A DNA stretch of 64,000 nucleotides, from assembly GCA_028822935.1 (NCBI GenBank), contig JAPKCM010000017.1, forward strand, positions 1-64,000, given 5' to 3'. A program made the translations under genes and the position numbers. Position 1 is the stretch's first letter. Every line of letters begins with the position of its first letter. Positions 54,308-63,189 of the stretch are shown here, one piece after another. This DNA comes from Akkermansiaceae bacterium (lineage in GTDB: Bacteria > Verrucomicrobiota > Verrucomicrobiia > Verrucomicrobiales > Akkermansiaceae). The notes under the pieces were generated by a model that saw only the letters and a list, made by a program, of their open reading frames with translations, had not been told where the DNA came from and did not search any database.

Positions 54308-55036
54308 ATGAACGCTCAAGATATCTACGGAAGCCCAAACAGTGTCGCTTTGGCACCAGAAGATGCCCGCGCCGCCTTTATTCGACGCACCTACGGCCAC
54401 CTTGCCGGAGCGATCGCCGCCTTCATCGTCGTCGAAGCGATGCTCTTCAGCATCAAGGACATCGATATTATGGTCTTCTCGCTTCTGGGCAAGAGCTCGT
54501 TCAGCTGGCTCATCGTTCTTGGTGCCTTCATGCTTGCCTCCTCGGTTGCCAATAAGTGGGCCATGTCAGGAGCGAGCAAAACGACCCAGTATATGGGATT
54601 AGGTCTCTACGTTGTTGCGCAAGCAATTATCATGCTCCCCCTTCTCTTGATGGCTTTCAGAATGACTGGAGGAACCGCCGAGTTGATCACTGAAGCAGGG
54701 ATCATCACCGCAGGCCTCGTCGTTGGAATCACCTTCATCGCATTCACCACTAAAAAAGATTTCTCCTTCTTGGGAGGATTCCTAAAAATCGTTGGATTCA
54801 TTGCGATGGGTCTCATTGCTGCCTCCTTCTTTGTTGAGAGCCTCAGCCTCGGACTTTGGTTCTCCGCCGCCATGGTCGTGTTTGCCGGAGCTGCCATCCT
54901 CCACCAGACGAGCAACATCATTCACCATTACCGTCCTGATCAGCACGTGGCGGCCTCACTGGGCCTCTTTGCGAGCGTCGCGCTTCTCTTCTGGTATGTC
55001 CTCCAGGTCCTGATGTCCTTAGCGGGGCGTGACTAA
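54308..55036 (+). CDS. Bax inhibitor-1/YccA family membrane protein
   Basis: This 242-residue protein of the BI-1/YccA/YetJ family has seven predicted membrane helices between residues 25 and 240. Family hallmarks are the N-terminal FIRRTYGHLAGAIAAFIVVE helix, the central TKKDFSFLGGFL loop and the last-helix sequence (SLGLFASVALLFWYVLQVL). Bacterial members (YetJ, YccA) are pH-dependent calcium leak channels or regulators of the FtsH protease; which applies here cannot be said. It ends at a clear terminator. Confidence 0.93.
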   Translation: MNAQDIYGSPNSVALAPEDARAAFIRRTYGHLAGAIAAFIVVEAMLFSIKDIDIMVFSLLGKSSFSWLIVLGAFMLASSVANKWAMSGASKTTQYMGLGLYVVAQAIIMLPLLLMAFRMTGGTAELITEAGIITAGLVVGITFIAFTTKKDFSFLGGFLKIVGFIAMGLIAASFFVESLSLGLWFSAAMVVFAGAAILHQTSNIIHHYRPDQHVAASLGLFASVALLFWYVLQVLMSLAGRD

Positions 55037-55043
55037 AGGGCAT

Positions 55044-55068
55044 CCGAGCGCCCACGCGTTCGGTTTTT
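55044..55068 (+). terminator. Rho-independent terminator of BI-1 gene
   Basis: An 8-bp stem (CCGAGCGC pairs with GCGTTCGG through one G-U) with a 4-base loop is followed directly by TTTTT. It lies just after the BI-1 stop codon. Confidence 0.8.
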
Positions 55069-55108
55069 GACATTTAGGCCCTGATTGCCCTAAAACACGA
55101 GAACACCT

Positions 55109-55822
55109 ATGAATACCACGAATATCCTGCTAGCCACGACCAGCATTCTGGTTGTCGTCGCATTCCTTCTGTCTTTCGGGAAGTTCTCCGAAAATTCAGA
55201 TTCGAACGAGGCCCTGAAAGAGCGCCTCAGGTTGGAACAAGAGCTCACGGCTCTCCAAGCAGAGCGTAATGCGCTCCAGACTCCGGTTTATCGCCCGTCC
55301 TACCCTTATCCCGCTCCTGCACCGCCAAGCGTTCCGGCAACTCCCGCCGTCACAGAGGTCTCCGATGAAACCTCTGCCGACATTGAACGTATCAAGAAGC
55401 AACTTGCCGAAGTCACTGAAGAGAAGGCGAAGATTGAACGCAAAAATGAGGTCCTCGAAAAGGAAACGACCTTTATTCATGAGCGTGAGACGAAAGAAGC
55501 TCAACGCGCCGAGCGCGCCGAAAATCGGATCCGGATCGCCCTCGTCATGGGAAAAGTCAATTTTGTGAATACCGAACTCGGCTTTATCACCTTCCAATCA
55601 CAGAATGGCATGACCTTCCTAAAAGGTGATAAACTCGGCATTCGCCGCGGATCGGGCGTCCTCGGCCGAGTCGCTATTTTGAGTGAAGATGCCGGACAAT
55701 ATTCCGCAGAGCTCAAGCCAAACGCCTATGCCGGTGCCAGTGGCCTGCCACCCGTGAAAATTGGAGATGAGCTGATTCGTCTTCCAGATAACTACAACAC
55801 GACCGAGCTTGAAGGGAAATAG
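55109..55822 (+). CDS. Membrane-anchored coiled-coil protein of unknown function
   Basis: This 237-residue protein has an N-terminal membrane helix (about residues 5-23) and a coiled-coil stretch (about 30-55, KERLRLEQELTALQAERNAL). A Pro/Tyr/Ala-rich hinge follows, then a second coiled coil (about 90-140) and a C-terminal beta domain. The C-terminal domain (LGFITFQSQNGMTFLKGDKLGIRRG, then GRVAILSEDAGQ) recalls small barrel folds but gave no name. It is likely a periplasmic scaffold. It stands alone between the BI-1 gene and the convergent thrC. Confidence 0.7.
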   Translation: MNTTNILLATTSILVVVAFLLSFGKFSENSDSNEALKERLRLEQELTALQAERNALQTPVYRPSYPYPAPAPPSVPATPAVTEVSDETSADIERIKKQLAEVTEEKAKIERKNEVLEKETTFIHERETKEAQRAERAENRIRIALVMGKVNFVNTELGFITFQSQNGMTFLKGDKLGIRRGSGVLGRVAILSEDAGQYSAELKPNAYAGASGLPPVKIGDELIRLPDNYNTTELEGK

Positions 55823-55828
55823 AATCAC

Positions 55829-57136
55829 TTAAGCCAAACTCTGAAGCCATCTATGAAAGGTGGCTTCATCCGGCTTCATCTGAATCGCCACTTTTTCTCG
55901 ATCTGCGAGGCAGGCGAGACGCTCAGGGATCTCAATCGTTCCCTCACCCAGCTCCTCTTCCATCACGTCGAGAAATTTAGACGGATGCGCGGTCTCAAGA
56001 AGGATCGTTTCATCCTGGCGATTCCCCTCTTCTTCTCGCCACGCTTCAGCCGCAAGCCAGCCTACGGCGCCGTGAGGCTCAAGCATGTATCCCGTATCCA
56101 GCATCACGCGGCCAATCGTTGCCCGGGTGAGTTCGTCCGAAAAAGCGTAGCCTCGGATCCGGGAAATCATACCCTCCCAAGTTCCCCCAAAAAGGTTTTC
56201 CATCCGCGCAAAATTACTCGGAGCGCCCACATCCATCGCGTTTGAAATGGTCGCGACACTTTCCCGTGGCTCATATTTGCCGCTTTCCAGATAAGCGGGC
56301 ACGACATCGTTGGCATTGGTAGCCGCAACAAAGTGCTTCACTTTTAAGCCCATCTTTTCAGCGAGAAGACCGGCGGTCAGATTTCCAAAGTTCCCGCTGG
56401 GAATGACAAAGACCGGAGCATTTTCAAATTGGCGAGCCGCTTCAAAATAGTAGAAGCTCTGCGGAACGAGCCGGGAAATATTAATGGAATTGGCCGAAGT
56501 GAGATTGAGGCGCTCGGACATTTCTCGATCGAGAAAGGCCGACTTCACCATCCGTTGGCAATCATCAAAGGTGCCCTCAATTTCTAAGGCGGTGATATTT
56601 CCGCCCAGAGTGGTGAGCTGTTTCTCCTGAAGCCCACTGACCTTCCCCTTGGGATAAAGAATGATGACTCGTGTTCCCTCGACATTGTGGAAAGCACTTG
56701 CCACCGCACCGCCGGTATCGCCGCTTGTTGCAACGAGCACGGTGAGGAGGCCCTCATCATTGCGCGTGAGGTAGCACATGAGACGGGCCATGAAACGGGC
56801 TCCAAAATCTTTGAATGCCAACGTTGGCCCATGGAAGAGTTCGAGAACATGTGCATTCGCCGTCGCCTTCACCACGGGCACTTCAAAAGAAAGAGTCTCT
56901 TTAACAATCCGTCGCAGTTCCTCCTCCGGAACACTGTCCCGGAAAATCTGCCGTGCGATATGAAAGCCCATTTCGGAGAAACTCATTTCCCGCCAGTTCT
57001 CCCAAAACTCCGCCGGGAGTTCTTCAAGATGCTCGGGCATGTAGAGCCCGTTGTCGGATGGAAGCGAACGAAGAACCGCCTCCTTGACGTCGACAAAAAT
57101 CTCAGGACTTTTGGTGCTGTAAAATCGCTGGCTCAT
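55829..57136 (-). CDS. thrC: Threonine synthase
   Basis: This PLP enzyme converts O-phosphohomoserine to threonine. At 435 residues it shows the N-terminal domain typical of bacterial ThrC (YSTKSPEIFVDVKEAVLRSLPSDNGLY-like start). The PLP-binding Lys109 is in GPTLAFKDFG, the phosphate-binding segment is ATSGDTGGAVASAF, and FVIPSGNFGNLTAG follows. The last domain (HGAVGWLAAEAW) is complete. Its start codon directly follows the thrB stop codon, so thrB-thrC form an operon. Confidence 0.93.
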   Translation of the reverse strand: MSQRFYSTKSPEIFVDVKEAVLRSLPSDNGLYMPEHLEELPAEFWENWREMSFSEMGFHIARQIFRDSVPEEELRRIVKETLSFEVPVVKATANAHVLELFHGPTLAFKDFGARFMARLMCYLTRNDEGLLTVLVATSGDTGGAVASAFHNVEGTRVIILYPKGKVSGLQEKQLTTLGGNITALEIEGTFDDCQRMVKSAFLDREMSERLNLTSANSINISRLVPQSFYYFEAARQFENAPVFVIPSGNFGNLTAGLLAEKMGLKVKHFVAATNANDVVPAYLESGKYEPRESVATISNAMDVGAPSNFARMENLFGGTWEGMISRIRGYAFSDELTRATIGRVMLDTGYMLEPHGAVGWLAAEAWREEEGNRQDETILLETAHPSKFLDVMEEELGEGTIEIPERLACLADREKVAIQMKPDEATFHRWLQSLA

Positions 57137-58084
57137 TTATCCGATCACTTTGACGCCAGAGCGGTTCACTTTCGAAATGTAGAGTTGGTTACCGAGATTA
57201 ATCTTGGAAAAGACCTCTTCGATGGCCGCACCCACTTTCTTCGCCGACTCCTCCCCTTCGCAAAGCGCAAAGACGCTGGGTCCTGCTCCGGAAATACTGA
57301 AGCCGAGCGCTCCGGAAGCCAAAGCAGCGCGCTTCGCTTTATAAAATTCAGGAATGAGCTTTTGTCGACGAGGCTCGGCAATGACGTCATGCACGGAGCG
57401 ACTAATCATGCCATAGTCTTCTTGGATGAGGCCACAAATGAGCCCTCCTAGGTTTCCGATCTGCTGCGTGACATTTTCGAGAGGGATTTCGGTCGGAAGA
57501 ATTCCCCGCGCGACCTTCGTTAAAATTTCGATATCAGGATGCACCACCGCCGCCCAAAGATTTTTGGGAACCGGAAGATTGGCGATATCAAGTTCCTGAT
57601 TATCGCGAATGAAAACGATCCCTCCCAGAAGACAAGGACCCACGTTGTCCGCGTGCCAGGCTCCATCGGCACTCGCCTCTCCGGTCATCGCAAAAGGAAG
57701 AAGCTGCTTCTTGGTGAGCGGCTCTCCAATGAGACAATTGACTGCGTAAGCTCCGGCAACGGCACTCGCCGCACTGGATCCGAGACCACTTCCGAAAGGC
57801 ATCTTTTTGTGAATCTCCAATTCGATTCCAAGGTCCAGCATTCCAAGGTGTTTCAAAAGATCGAGTGCCGCGACTCCCGCGGTATTCTTCTCCGCTTCGA
57901 GAGGAAGCTTACCATCGTCTCCGGTGATTTTAGTGATCCGAAGTCCTGGTTCGTCCGAGTGCCTCGCCACCACTTCATCGCCCGGAGCATCAATTGCGAA
58001 GCCCAGCACATCATAGCCGCAGGCCACATTAGCCACCGTCGCCGGCGCAAAGACACGCACTTCCTTTCTTTCTTCGCTCTTCAT
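57137..58084 (-). CDS. thrB: Homoserine kinase
   Basis: This GHMP-family kinase of 315 residues phosphorylates homoserine with ATP. Motif 1 is VRVFAPATVANVACGYDVLGFA at about residues 8-29. The ATP-binding motif MPFGSGLGSSAASAVAG is at about 94-111, and the third motif GFSISGAGPSVFAL at about 258-271. It is followed without a gap by thrC. The upstream gene on the same strand is lgt, separated by 55 bases. Confidence 0.93.
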   Translation of the reverse strand: MKSEERKEVRVFAPATVANVACGYDVLGFAIDAPGDEVVARHSDEPGLRITKITGDDGKLPLEAEKNTAGVAALDLLKHLGMLDLGIELEIHKKMPFGSGLGSSAASAVAGAYAVNCLIGEPLTKKQLLPFAMTGEASADGAWHADNVGPCLLGGIVFIRDNQELDIANLPVPKNLWAAVVHPDIEILTKVARGILPTEIPLENVTQQIGNLGGLICGLIQEDYGMISRSVHDVIAEPRRQKLIPEFYKAKRAALASGALGFSISGAGPSVFALCEGEESAKKVGAAIEEVFSKINLGNQLYISKVNRSGVKVIG

Positions 58085-58139
58085 GAGGCGCGCTAGCTAC
58101 CAAACTAGAGGCTGCCGAGCAATGCTTACCTGAAGAGTA

Positions 58140-59162
58140 TCAGCACTCTTTTGAACGCTTACTACGGGCGTAAATCAAGAAAGCGAGACCGATCAAGATC
58201 ATGAAACTGGAGTAGAACTGCCCCTTGGTCACCCCAAGGACACGCTCGGCATCTGGCTCACGCACATTTTCCACCAAGATGCGGAAGAGAGCGTAGAAGA
58301 TAAAAAAGAGCCCCGTGATCGTTCCATGGACCAACTTGGGAAAGCGGACCCGAATGAAATAGAGAATGGCAAAGATGAGCGCGCCTTCAAGAAATCCTTC
58401 GTAAAGTTGGGAAGCGTGGCGGGGTGCAATATGATTTCCGAGCGCCTTGAGAACTTCTGGATCTTCCCGGGAAATTTCAATCACGCGATGATACAAGCCA
58501 TGCGTGATGGGACCGTCTGCCTGGATCATCAACTGCTCGACCTCAGTGTTGACCATCGCCGCTTCATTAAGCGCATACTCGATGTCATCAATGCCCCCCT
58601 TTTCCCACAAAGCAGCAGGAAACTTCACGCCATACCACGCATCGGAAGACGTCTTGGTCCCGTAAAGCTCACCGTTGATAAAGTTAGCCATCCGCCCGAA
58701 GAACACACCCAGGGGAGCGACGATCGCAATTCCATCGCCCAGAGCAGGCCAGGACAGCTTATGTTTCCACGCGTAAAAAAGAGTGAAGAACATGATCCCG
58801 AGAATCCCTCCATGCGACGACATTCCTCCGTCCCAAACCCGAATGATTTGAATCGGGTCACTCAGCACTGCGGAAAGCCCCTCTTTGGGAATCATGTAGA
58901 AAAGGACATAGCCAAGGCGTCCTCCGATAAAGACGCCAAAGACTGCGGTGTAGGTCACGACATCCGAAACTTTCTCTTCAGGAACGACCCAGAACTCGCG
59001 TCGAGAGAGACGCAGAAGAATCGAGTAGGCGACCATGAAGCCCGCCACATAGGACAAGCCATACCAGCGTAGTTTAATGGTATCGGTGAAGTCCACGATC
59101 ACCGGCGAGAGATCGTGCACGTAGTTGGCTAAAAGAGCTTCCACGGCGCTAGTCCATACCAT
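58140..59162 (-). CDS. lgt: Prolipoprotein diacylglyceryl transferase, with insertion
   Basis: Lgt transfers diacylglycerol from phosphatidylglycerol to the lipobox Cys of lipoproteins in the inner membrane. The conserved arms are present: LRWYGLSYVAG, SSHGG with His117 (like E. coli H103), FFGRMANFINGELYG with Arg157, and the late PRHASQLYEG. Between the last two motifs (about residues 180-247) is a stretch of about 65 residues, where most Lgt proteins have 10-25. That gives a longer periplasmic loop and a 340-residue protein. It forms a possible unit with the antiporter upstream. Confidence 0.92.
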   Translation of the reverse strand: MVWTSAVEALLANYVHDLSPVIVDFTDTIKLRWYGLSYVAGFMVAYSILLRLSRREFWVVPEEKVSDVVTYTAVFGVFIGGRLGYVLFYMIPKEGLSAVLSDPIQIIRVWDGGMSSHGGILGIMFFTLFYAWKHKLSWPALGDGIAIVAPLGVFFGRMANFINGELYGTKTSSDAWYGVKFPAALWEKGGIDDIEYALNEAAMVNTEVEQLMIQADGPITHGLYHRVIEISREDPEVLKALGNHIAPRHASQLYEGFLEGALIFAILYFIRVRFPKLVHGTITGLFFIFYALFRILVENVREPDAERVLGVTKGQFYSSFMILIGLAFLIYARSKRSKEC

Positions 59163-59191
59163 GCGCCCTCTGCGGGCAAGTCGCGAGCTAG

Positions 59192-60175
59192 TTAACTACT
59201 CGCGATGACGGTCCAGCCGAGATAGCCAAAGTATCCGCTCAAAAGCAAAAATCCCTCGATTCGATTGATATTGAAACGATACCACATCAGAGGGAGAACT
59301 AAAATACTCACCCCCACCATCACTGCGACATCAACCGTGGAAATGCCTTCAGCTTTAAGCGGAGAAATCGAACCGGTGATACCCACGACAGCAAGGATAT
59401 TAAAGATACAAGAACCGACGGCATTCCCTACAATAATGTCGCCCTGTTTTTTTAGAGCACCGACAATGGAAGTCGCCAACTCCGGAAGCGACGTCCCGAA
59501 CGCAACAATGGTAAGACCGATCAAAGTTTCACTGACGCCGAACTTCATCGCGATCTCTCTTGCTCCATAAACCATCAGTTCTGCGCCACCGACGAGAACC
59601 AGGATTCCTACTGTTATCATGAAGAGATTCCACATCGTGCGCTTCGCCCCTCCGGTTTTTGCGGCCTCAATCAGATCTTCAGGAATATCATCCGAAACCA
59701 CGAAAGTCGGTTCCTTTCTTGCCTGAATCAGCGAAGTAACGACATAAAGAATGATACCCACTGTTAACGTTCCACCCTCGATCAGAGAGATCAAGCCGTC
59801 GCTCAACATCCAGACAAACACTCCTGTCGCAACAATCAGAATCGGCATCTCCCGCCGAATCACTTGTCGCTGAATCCCCAGAGGCCAAATGATAGCCGCA
59901 GCTCCAAGCACGAGGCAGATATTACAGATATTGGAGCCCACGACATTTCCGATCGCCAGGCCCCCACTCCCTTTTAGATTCGATCCGATGCTCACTGCGA
60001 GTTCAGGAGCACTGGTGCCAAAGGCGACGACTGTTAGGCCCACCACCAAAGGCGTGATTCCTAGGCGCACTGCCAACTCGGAAGCGCCCGCGACAAGCCA
60101 CTCGGCTCCGAAGTAAAGGAGAACGAGCCCTAGAATAATCCACGCAATATCAAGCACGTGACGAGGCTGCACCAC
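59192..60175 (-). CDS. Calcium/sodium antiporter, CaCA family (YrbG-like)
   Basis: This 327-residue antiporter is built from two inverted five-helix repeats. Each carries the alpha-repeat motif with ion-binding Glu: VVAFGTSAPELAVS near residue 50 and IVAFGTSLPELATS near 227, each followed by GNVVGSNICN or GNAVGSCIFN. A cytoplasmic loop with EPTFVVSDDIPEDLIEAAK lies between the two repeats. It most likely exchanges calcium against sodium or protons. The start is a GTG at 60175. It lies 29 bases before lgt on the same strand. Confidence 0.9.
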   Translation of the reverse strand: MVQPRHVLDIAWIILGLVLLYFGAEWLVAGASELAVRLGITPLVVGLTVVAFGTSAPELAVSIGSNLKGSGGLAIGNVVGSNICNICLVLGAAAIIWPLGIQRQVIRREMPILIVATGVFVWMLSDGLISLIEGGTLTVGIILYVVTSLIQARKEPTFVVSDDIPEDLIEAAKTGGAKRTMWNLFMITVGILVLVGGAELMVYGAREIAMKFGVSETLIGLTIVAFGTSLPELATSIVGALKKQGDIIVGNAVGSCIFNILAVVGITGSISPLKAEGISTVDVAVMVGVSILVLPLMWYRFNINRIEGFLLLSGYFGYLGWTVIASS

Positions 60176-60235
60176 ATCCGGAAAAACGCCAATCTTGAAA
60201 CAAATTTAGCGCTCCCAGATGAGGGTTAATTTAGC

Positions 60236-61396
60236 TTAGCCAATTTTAATCAACTCAACCTCGAAGACGAGCATCCCGGAAGGAGCGCCAGGTTGGGTCG
60301 GAGTGTCACCGTAGGCCAGTTTTCCAGGAATCCAGAAGCGACGTTTCTCCCCTTCCACCATGAGCTGAACTCCTTCGGTCCAGCCGGGAATGACCCCATT
60401 GAGCGGGAAAGAAATGGGCTCTCCTCGCACAACCGAACTATCAAACATCTCTCCATCGATGGTCCAGCCAGTGTAATGGACGAGCACTTCTTCCGTCGCC
60501 TTCGGATGCGTGCTGCCCGATCCTTTTTCGAGAATCTTGGAAGCAAGTCCGGACGAAGTTGTCTCAGCATCGTCAGGTGCAGCAGCGACATCATCAGGAG
60601 CCGGAAGTGGCTCCGGCTGTTTCGGGGCCGATTGAATTTCGAGAAGCTCGAAGTCAAAGACGAGATCTCCCTGAGGAGCTCCTTCCGGAGCATTTTCTCC
60701 GAAGGCCAGTGCCGCTGGAATCCAAAGGCGACGCTTCTCTCCCTGAGTCATGAGCTGAAGTCCCTCGGCCCAGCCCTTGATGGAAACTTGATCCAATTTG
60801 AATTGTGCAGGGCCATCGTGCAGACGGGTGCTTTCAAGGAACTCGCCCTTACTGGTCCAGCCACTGAAATGGGTTTTGACAATATCGGTAGGACCAGGCG
60901 TTGCTCCCCCGTCGCCTTTCTCAAGACACTTGGAAGCCAAGCCGGAATCCGTTGCCTCGGCATCGTCGGGTGCCGTAAGATCACCGGGAGTCTCAGGCAG
61001 TTCAGGAGCTTTCTTGATGCTGAAAAGTTCGACATCAAAAACCAGAGCTCCGGAAGGCGCTCCGGGTTGGGAAGCAGTTTCGCCGTAAGCGAGTTCCGCG
61101 GGAATCCAAAAGCGACGCTTCTCCCCGACTGCCATGAGCTGAAGCCCTTCGGTCCAGCCTGGAATGACCTGATTCAGGGGGAAGGAAATCTTTTCGTCAC
61201 GTTGCACCGAGCTATCAAAGAGCGTTCCATCGGAGGACTGCCATCCGCTGTAGTGGACTTCTACCGTGTCACGGCTCGAGGGGTTTTCGTCACCTGATCC
61301 CTCTTGTAAAACAATCGAGGCAAGACCGGAATCGGTCACTTCAGCAGCTGCCGGGGCAGCGGCGACATCGGCGGGCGCAGTAAGCTCTTCACTCAT
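60236..61396 (-). CDS. Cytosolic protein with three FKBP-type PPIase domains
   Basis: Three FK506-binding-type peptidyl-prolyl isomerase domains are linked in tandem in 386 residues from the ATG at 61396. No signal peptide is seen. Domains 1 and 3 keep the canonical pattern of VHYxGW, LFDSS/MFDSS, VIPGWTEGLQLM-like, GEKRRFWIP and LAYG. Domain 2 is degenerate (KTHFSGW, FLESTRLHDG in place of FDSS) and probably inactive. Repeated linkers read APDDVAAAP or TAPADVAAAP followed by SGLASK. The downstream gene order and the hairpin at 61436 show it is transcribed separately from the four-domain gene. Confidence 0.85.
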   Translation of the reverse strand: MSEELTAPADVAAAPAAAEVTDSGLASIVLQEGSGDENPSSRDTVEVHYSGWQSSDGTLFDSSVQRDEKISFPLNQVIPGWTEGLQLMAVGEKRRFWIPAELAYGETASQPGAPSGALVFDVELFSIKKAPELPETPGDLTAPDDAEATDSGLASKCLEKGDGGATPGPTDIVKTHFSGWTSKGEFLESTRLHDGPAQFKLDQVSIKGWAEGLQLMTQGEKRRLWIPAALAFGENAPEGAPQGDLVFDFELLEIQSAPKQPEPLPAPDDVAAAPDDAETTSSGLASKILEKGSGSTHPKATEEVLVHYTGWTIDGEMFDSSVVRGEPISFPLNGVIPGWTEGVQLMVEGEKRRFWIPGKLAYGDTPTQPGAPSGMLVFEVELIKIG

Positions 61397-61435
61397 GGAA
61401 AGCGAGGTAACTTTTTCCGCGGAAAAGGCGAAGCA

Positions 61436-61470
61436 AAAACGACCCTTCAGCGAACTGAAGGGCCGTTTGT
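61436..61470 (-). terminator. Hairpin between the two FKBP genes
   Basis: CCCTTCAG, a 4-base loop and CTGAAGGG form an 8-bp stem, extended by AAACG/CGTTT. On the minus strand it is followed by GTTTTTG. It lies just after the stop of the four-domain gene and can serve as its terminator. Confidence 0.75.
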
Positions 61471-61487
61471 AAAAGAAATACGAGCCG

Positions 61488-63155
61488 TTATTGGTCGATC
61501 TTGATGAGCTGAACATCGAAGACCAGCATCCCGGCAGGCTTGCCTGGCTGACCTTGATAAGCGAGCTCAACAGGAATCCAGAAACGGCGGGACTCTCCCT
61601 CAACCATCAGCTGAAGTCCTTCGGTCCAACCTTTGATCACTTGATTGAGACCAAAGCTGCTGGGCTCTCCGCGCGCGACCGAGCTATCGAACATTTTCCC
61701 ATCAGTCGTCCAACCGGTGTAGTGGACCGTGACCTGGGACGTCGCTCCAGGCTTCTTCACACCCTCTCCTTTGATGAGAACTTTGGAAGCAAGACCAGAA
61801 GCGGTCTTCTCGGCATCCGCTGGCGCAGCGGCCACGTCAGCGGGAGCAGTAGGTGCTGGCGGTGGGGTTTTAAAATCAAGAAGTTCGACATCAAAAACAA
61901 GCGCATCTTCTTGGGGAGATCCTTTGAAGCCAAGTGCGGCAGGAAGCCAAAAACGACGCTTCTCTCCCTTGGCCATCAACTGAATTCCTTCAGTCCAACC
62001 CAGGATCGGCGCATCGCTCAGTTTCACATTCATGGGGCGACCTTGTTGCTCACTCCCACCGATAAACTCTCCGGTGGCTTTCCAGCCCGTGAAGGCAAAA
62101 GTGACCATATCATCAGCTTTTGGCTTTTCGGTGCTCTCGGAAGCCTTGAGGACCTTCGAAGCGAGGCCGGACTCGGACTTGGTTGCGTCGGCCGGAGCAG
62201 CAGCGACATCCGCAGGAGCGGGGAAAGGATCGACGTAATTCTCGAAGCTCACCAACTCGACATCAAACACGAGTGGACCCATTGGAGGGCCATTTGGAAC
62301 CGGGGGTGTTCCTTCCGCAGGAAGCTCACCGAAGCCGAGGCTGGCAGGGATCCAGAGACGGCGTTTCTCACCAGCGACCATCTGCTGCACTCCTTCGGAA
62401 AGACCTTTTACCGGGAATTGGTCAAGCTTCACCTCGCCAGGACCTTGTCCATTCATGGCGGTGTCCACGATAAATTCACCATCAGGCTTCCATCCGGTGA
62501 AACTAAGTTTCGTGACATCCTGTGGACCAGGCTTCTCTTTTCCTTCTCCCGCTTTCAGGACCTTGGAAACAAGACCAGAGGGCAACTTCTCCCCATCTGC
62601 AGGAGCAGCGGCAAGATCAGCTGGTGCCTCCGGGCGAGTAATGATCTTTACGAGTTCGACGTCAAAGACGAGGTCTCCCTGAGGTCCGCGAGGATTACCC
62701 TCATAAGCGAGTTGCGCGGGAATCCAGAAGCGACGCTTCTCGCCTTCCACCATCAGCTGGAGCCCTTCGGTCCATCCCTTAATCACCCCTTCGAGAACGA
62801 ACGTCGTGGGCTCGCCACGCTTGACCGAGCTATCAAACATCTTGCCATCGCTGACAGTCCAACCGGTGTAGTGCACCGTGGTGGCATCAATAGCGCGTGG
62901 CTTTTGCGTTCCCGTTCCGGCTTTAAGAACCTTGGAAGCGAGGCCGGAGTCCGACTTCACCGCATCAGCAGGTGCAGCGGCCACATCGGCAGGTGCTTTA
63001 AAAGGATCTTCAACAGCGGCAGTTGGCACCGCGACCGGAGGGGTCACCTTGGGTGCTACTTCAGCTGGTTTTGCAGCGGGCTCTTGAGCGAAAGCGGAAA
63101 GTCCGACAACGCCACTTAACATGCCGGTCAGGACCCGGCGCTTTGTGTTTATCAT
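61488..63155 (-). CDS. Secreted protein with four FKBP-type PPIase domains
   Basis: This 555-residue protein from the ATG at 63155 has a signal peptide (about residues 1-23, GVVGLSAFAQ) and a Pro/Ala-rich stretch. Four FKBP domains are then separated by APADVAAAPADA-type linkers, each beginning SGLASKVLK. Domains 1 and 4 are canonical (VHYTGW, MFDSS, GWTEGLQLMVEGE, RRFWIP). Domains 2 and 3 have lost FDSS (VDTAMNGQ, GGSEQQGR) and are probably binding modules. It is the exported counterpart of the three-domain protein downstream, so the pair arose by duplication and then split between compartments. Confidence 0.87.
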   Translation of the reverse strand: MINTKRRVLTGMLSGVVGLSAFAQEPAAKPAEVAPKVTPPVAVPTAAVEDPFKAPADVAAAPADAVKSDSGLASKVLKAGTGTQKPRAIDATTVHYTGWTVSDGKMFDSSVKRGEPTTFVLEGVIKGWTEGLQLMVEGEKRRFWIPAQLAYEGNPRGPQGDLVFDVELVKIITRPEAPADLAAAPADGEKLPSGLVSKVLKAGEGKEKPGPQDVTKLSFTGWKPDGEFIVDTAMNGQGPGEVKLDQFPVKGLSEGVQQMVAGEKRRLWIPASLGFGELPAEGTPPVPNGPPMGPLVFDVELVSFENYVDPFPAPADVAAAPADATKSESGLASKVLKASESTEKPKADDMVTFAFTGWKATGEFIGGSEQQGRPMNVKLSDAPILGWTEGIQLMAKGEKRRFWLPAALGFKGSPQEDALVFDVELLDFKTPPPAPTAPADVAAAPADAEKTASGLASKVLIKGEGVKKPGATSQVTVHYTGWTTDGKMFDSSVARGEPSSFGLNQVIKGWTEGLQLMVEGESRRFWIPVELAYQGQPGKPAGMLVFDVQLIKIDQ

Positions 63156-63189
63156 TACGCGGGGACGCTCCACCAAGTGTCGTGCCCTG

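Noticed and set aside
61491-63119. A 542-codon open frame on the plus strand opposite the four-domain FKBP gene
   Set aside because: It mirrors a repeat gene with biased codons; its protein has no recognisable domain and repeats only because the sense strand does.
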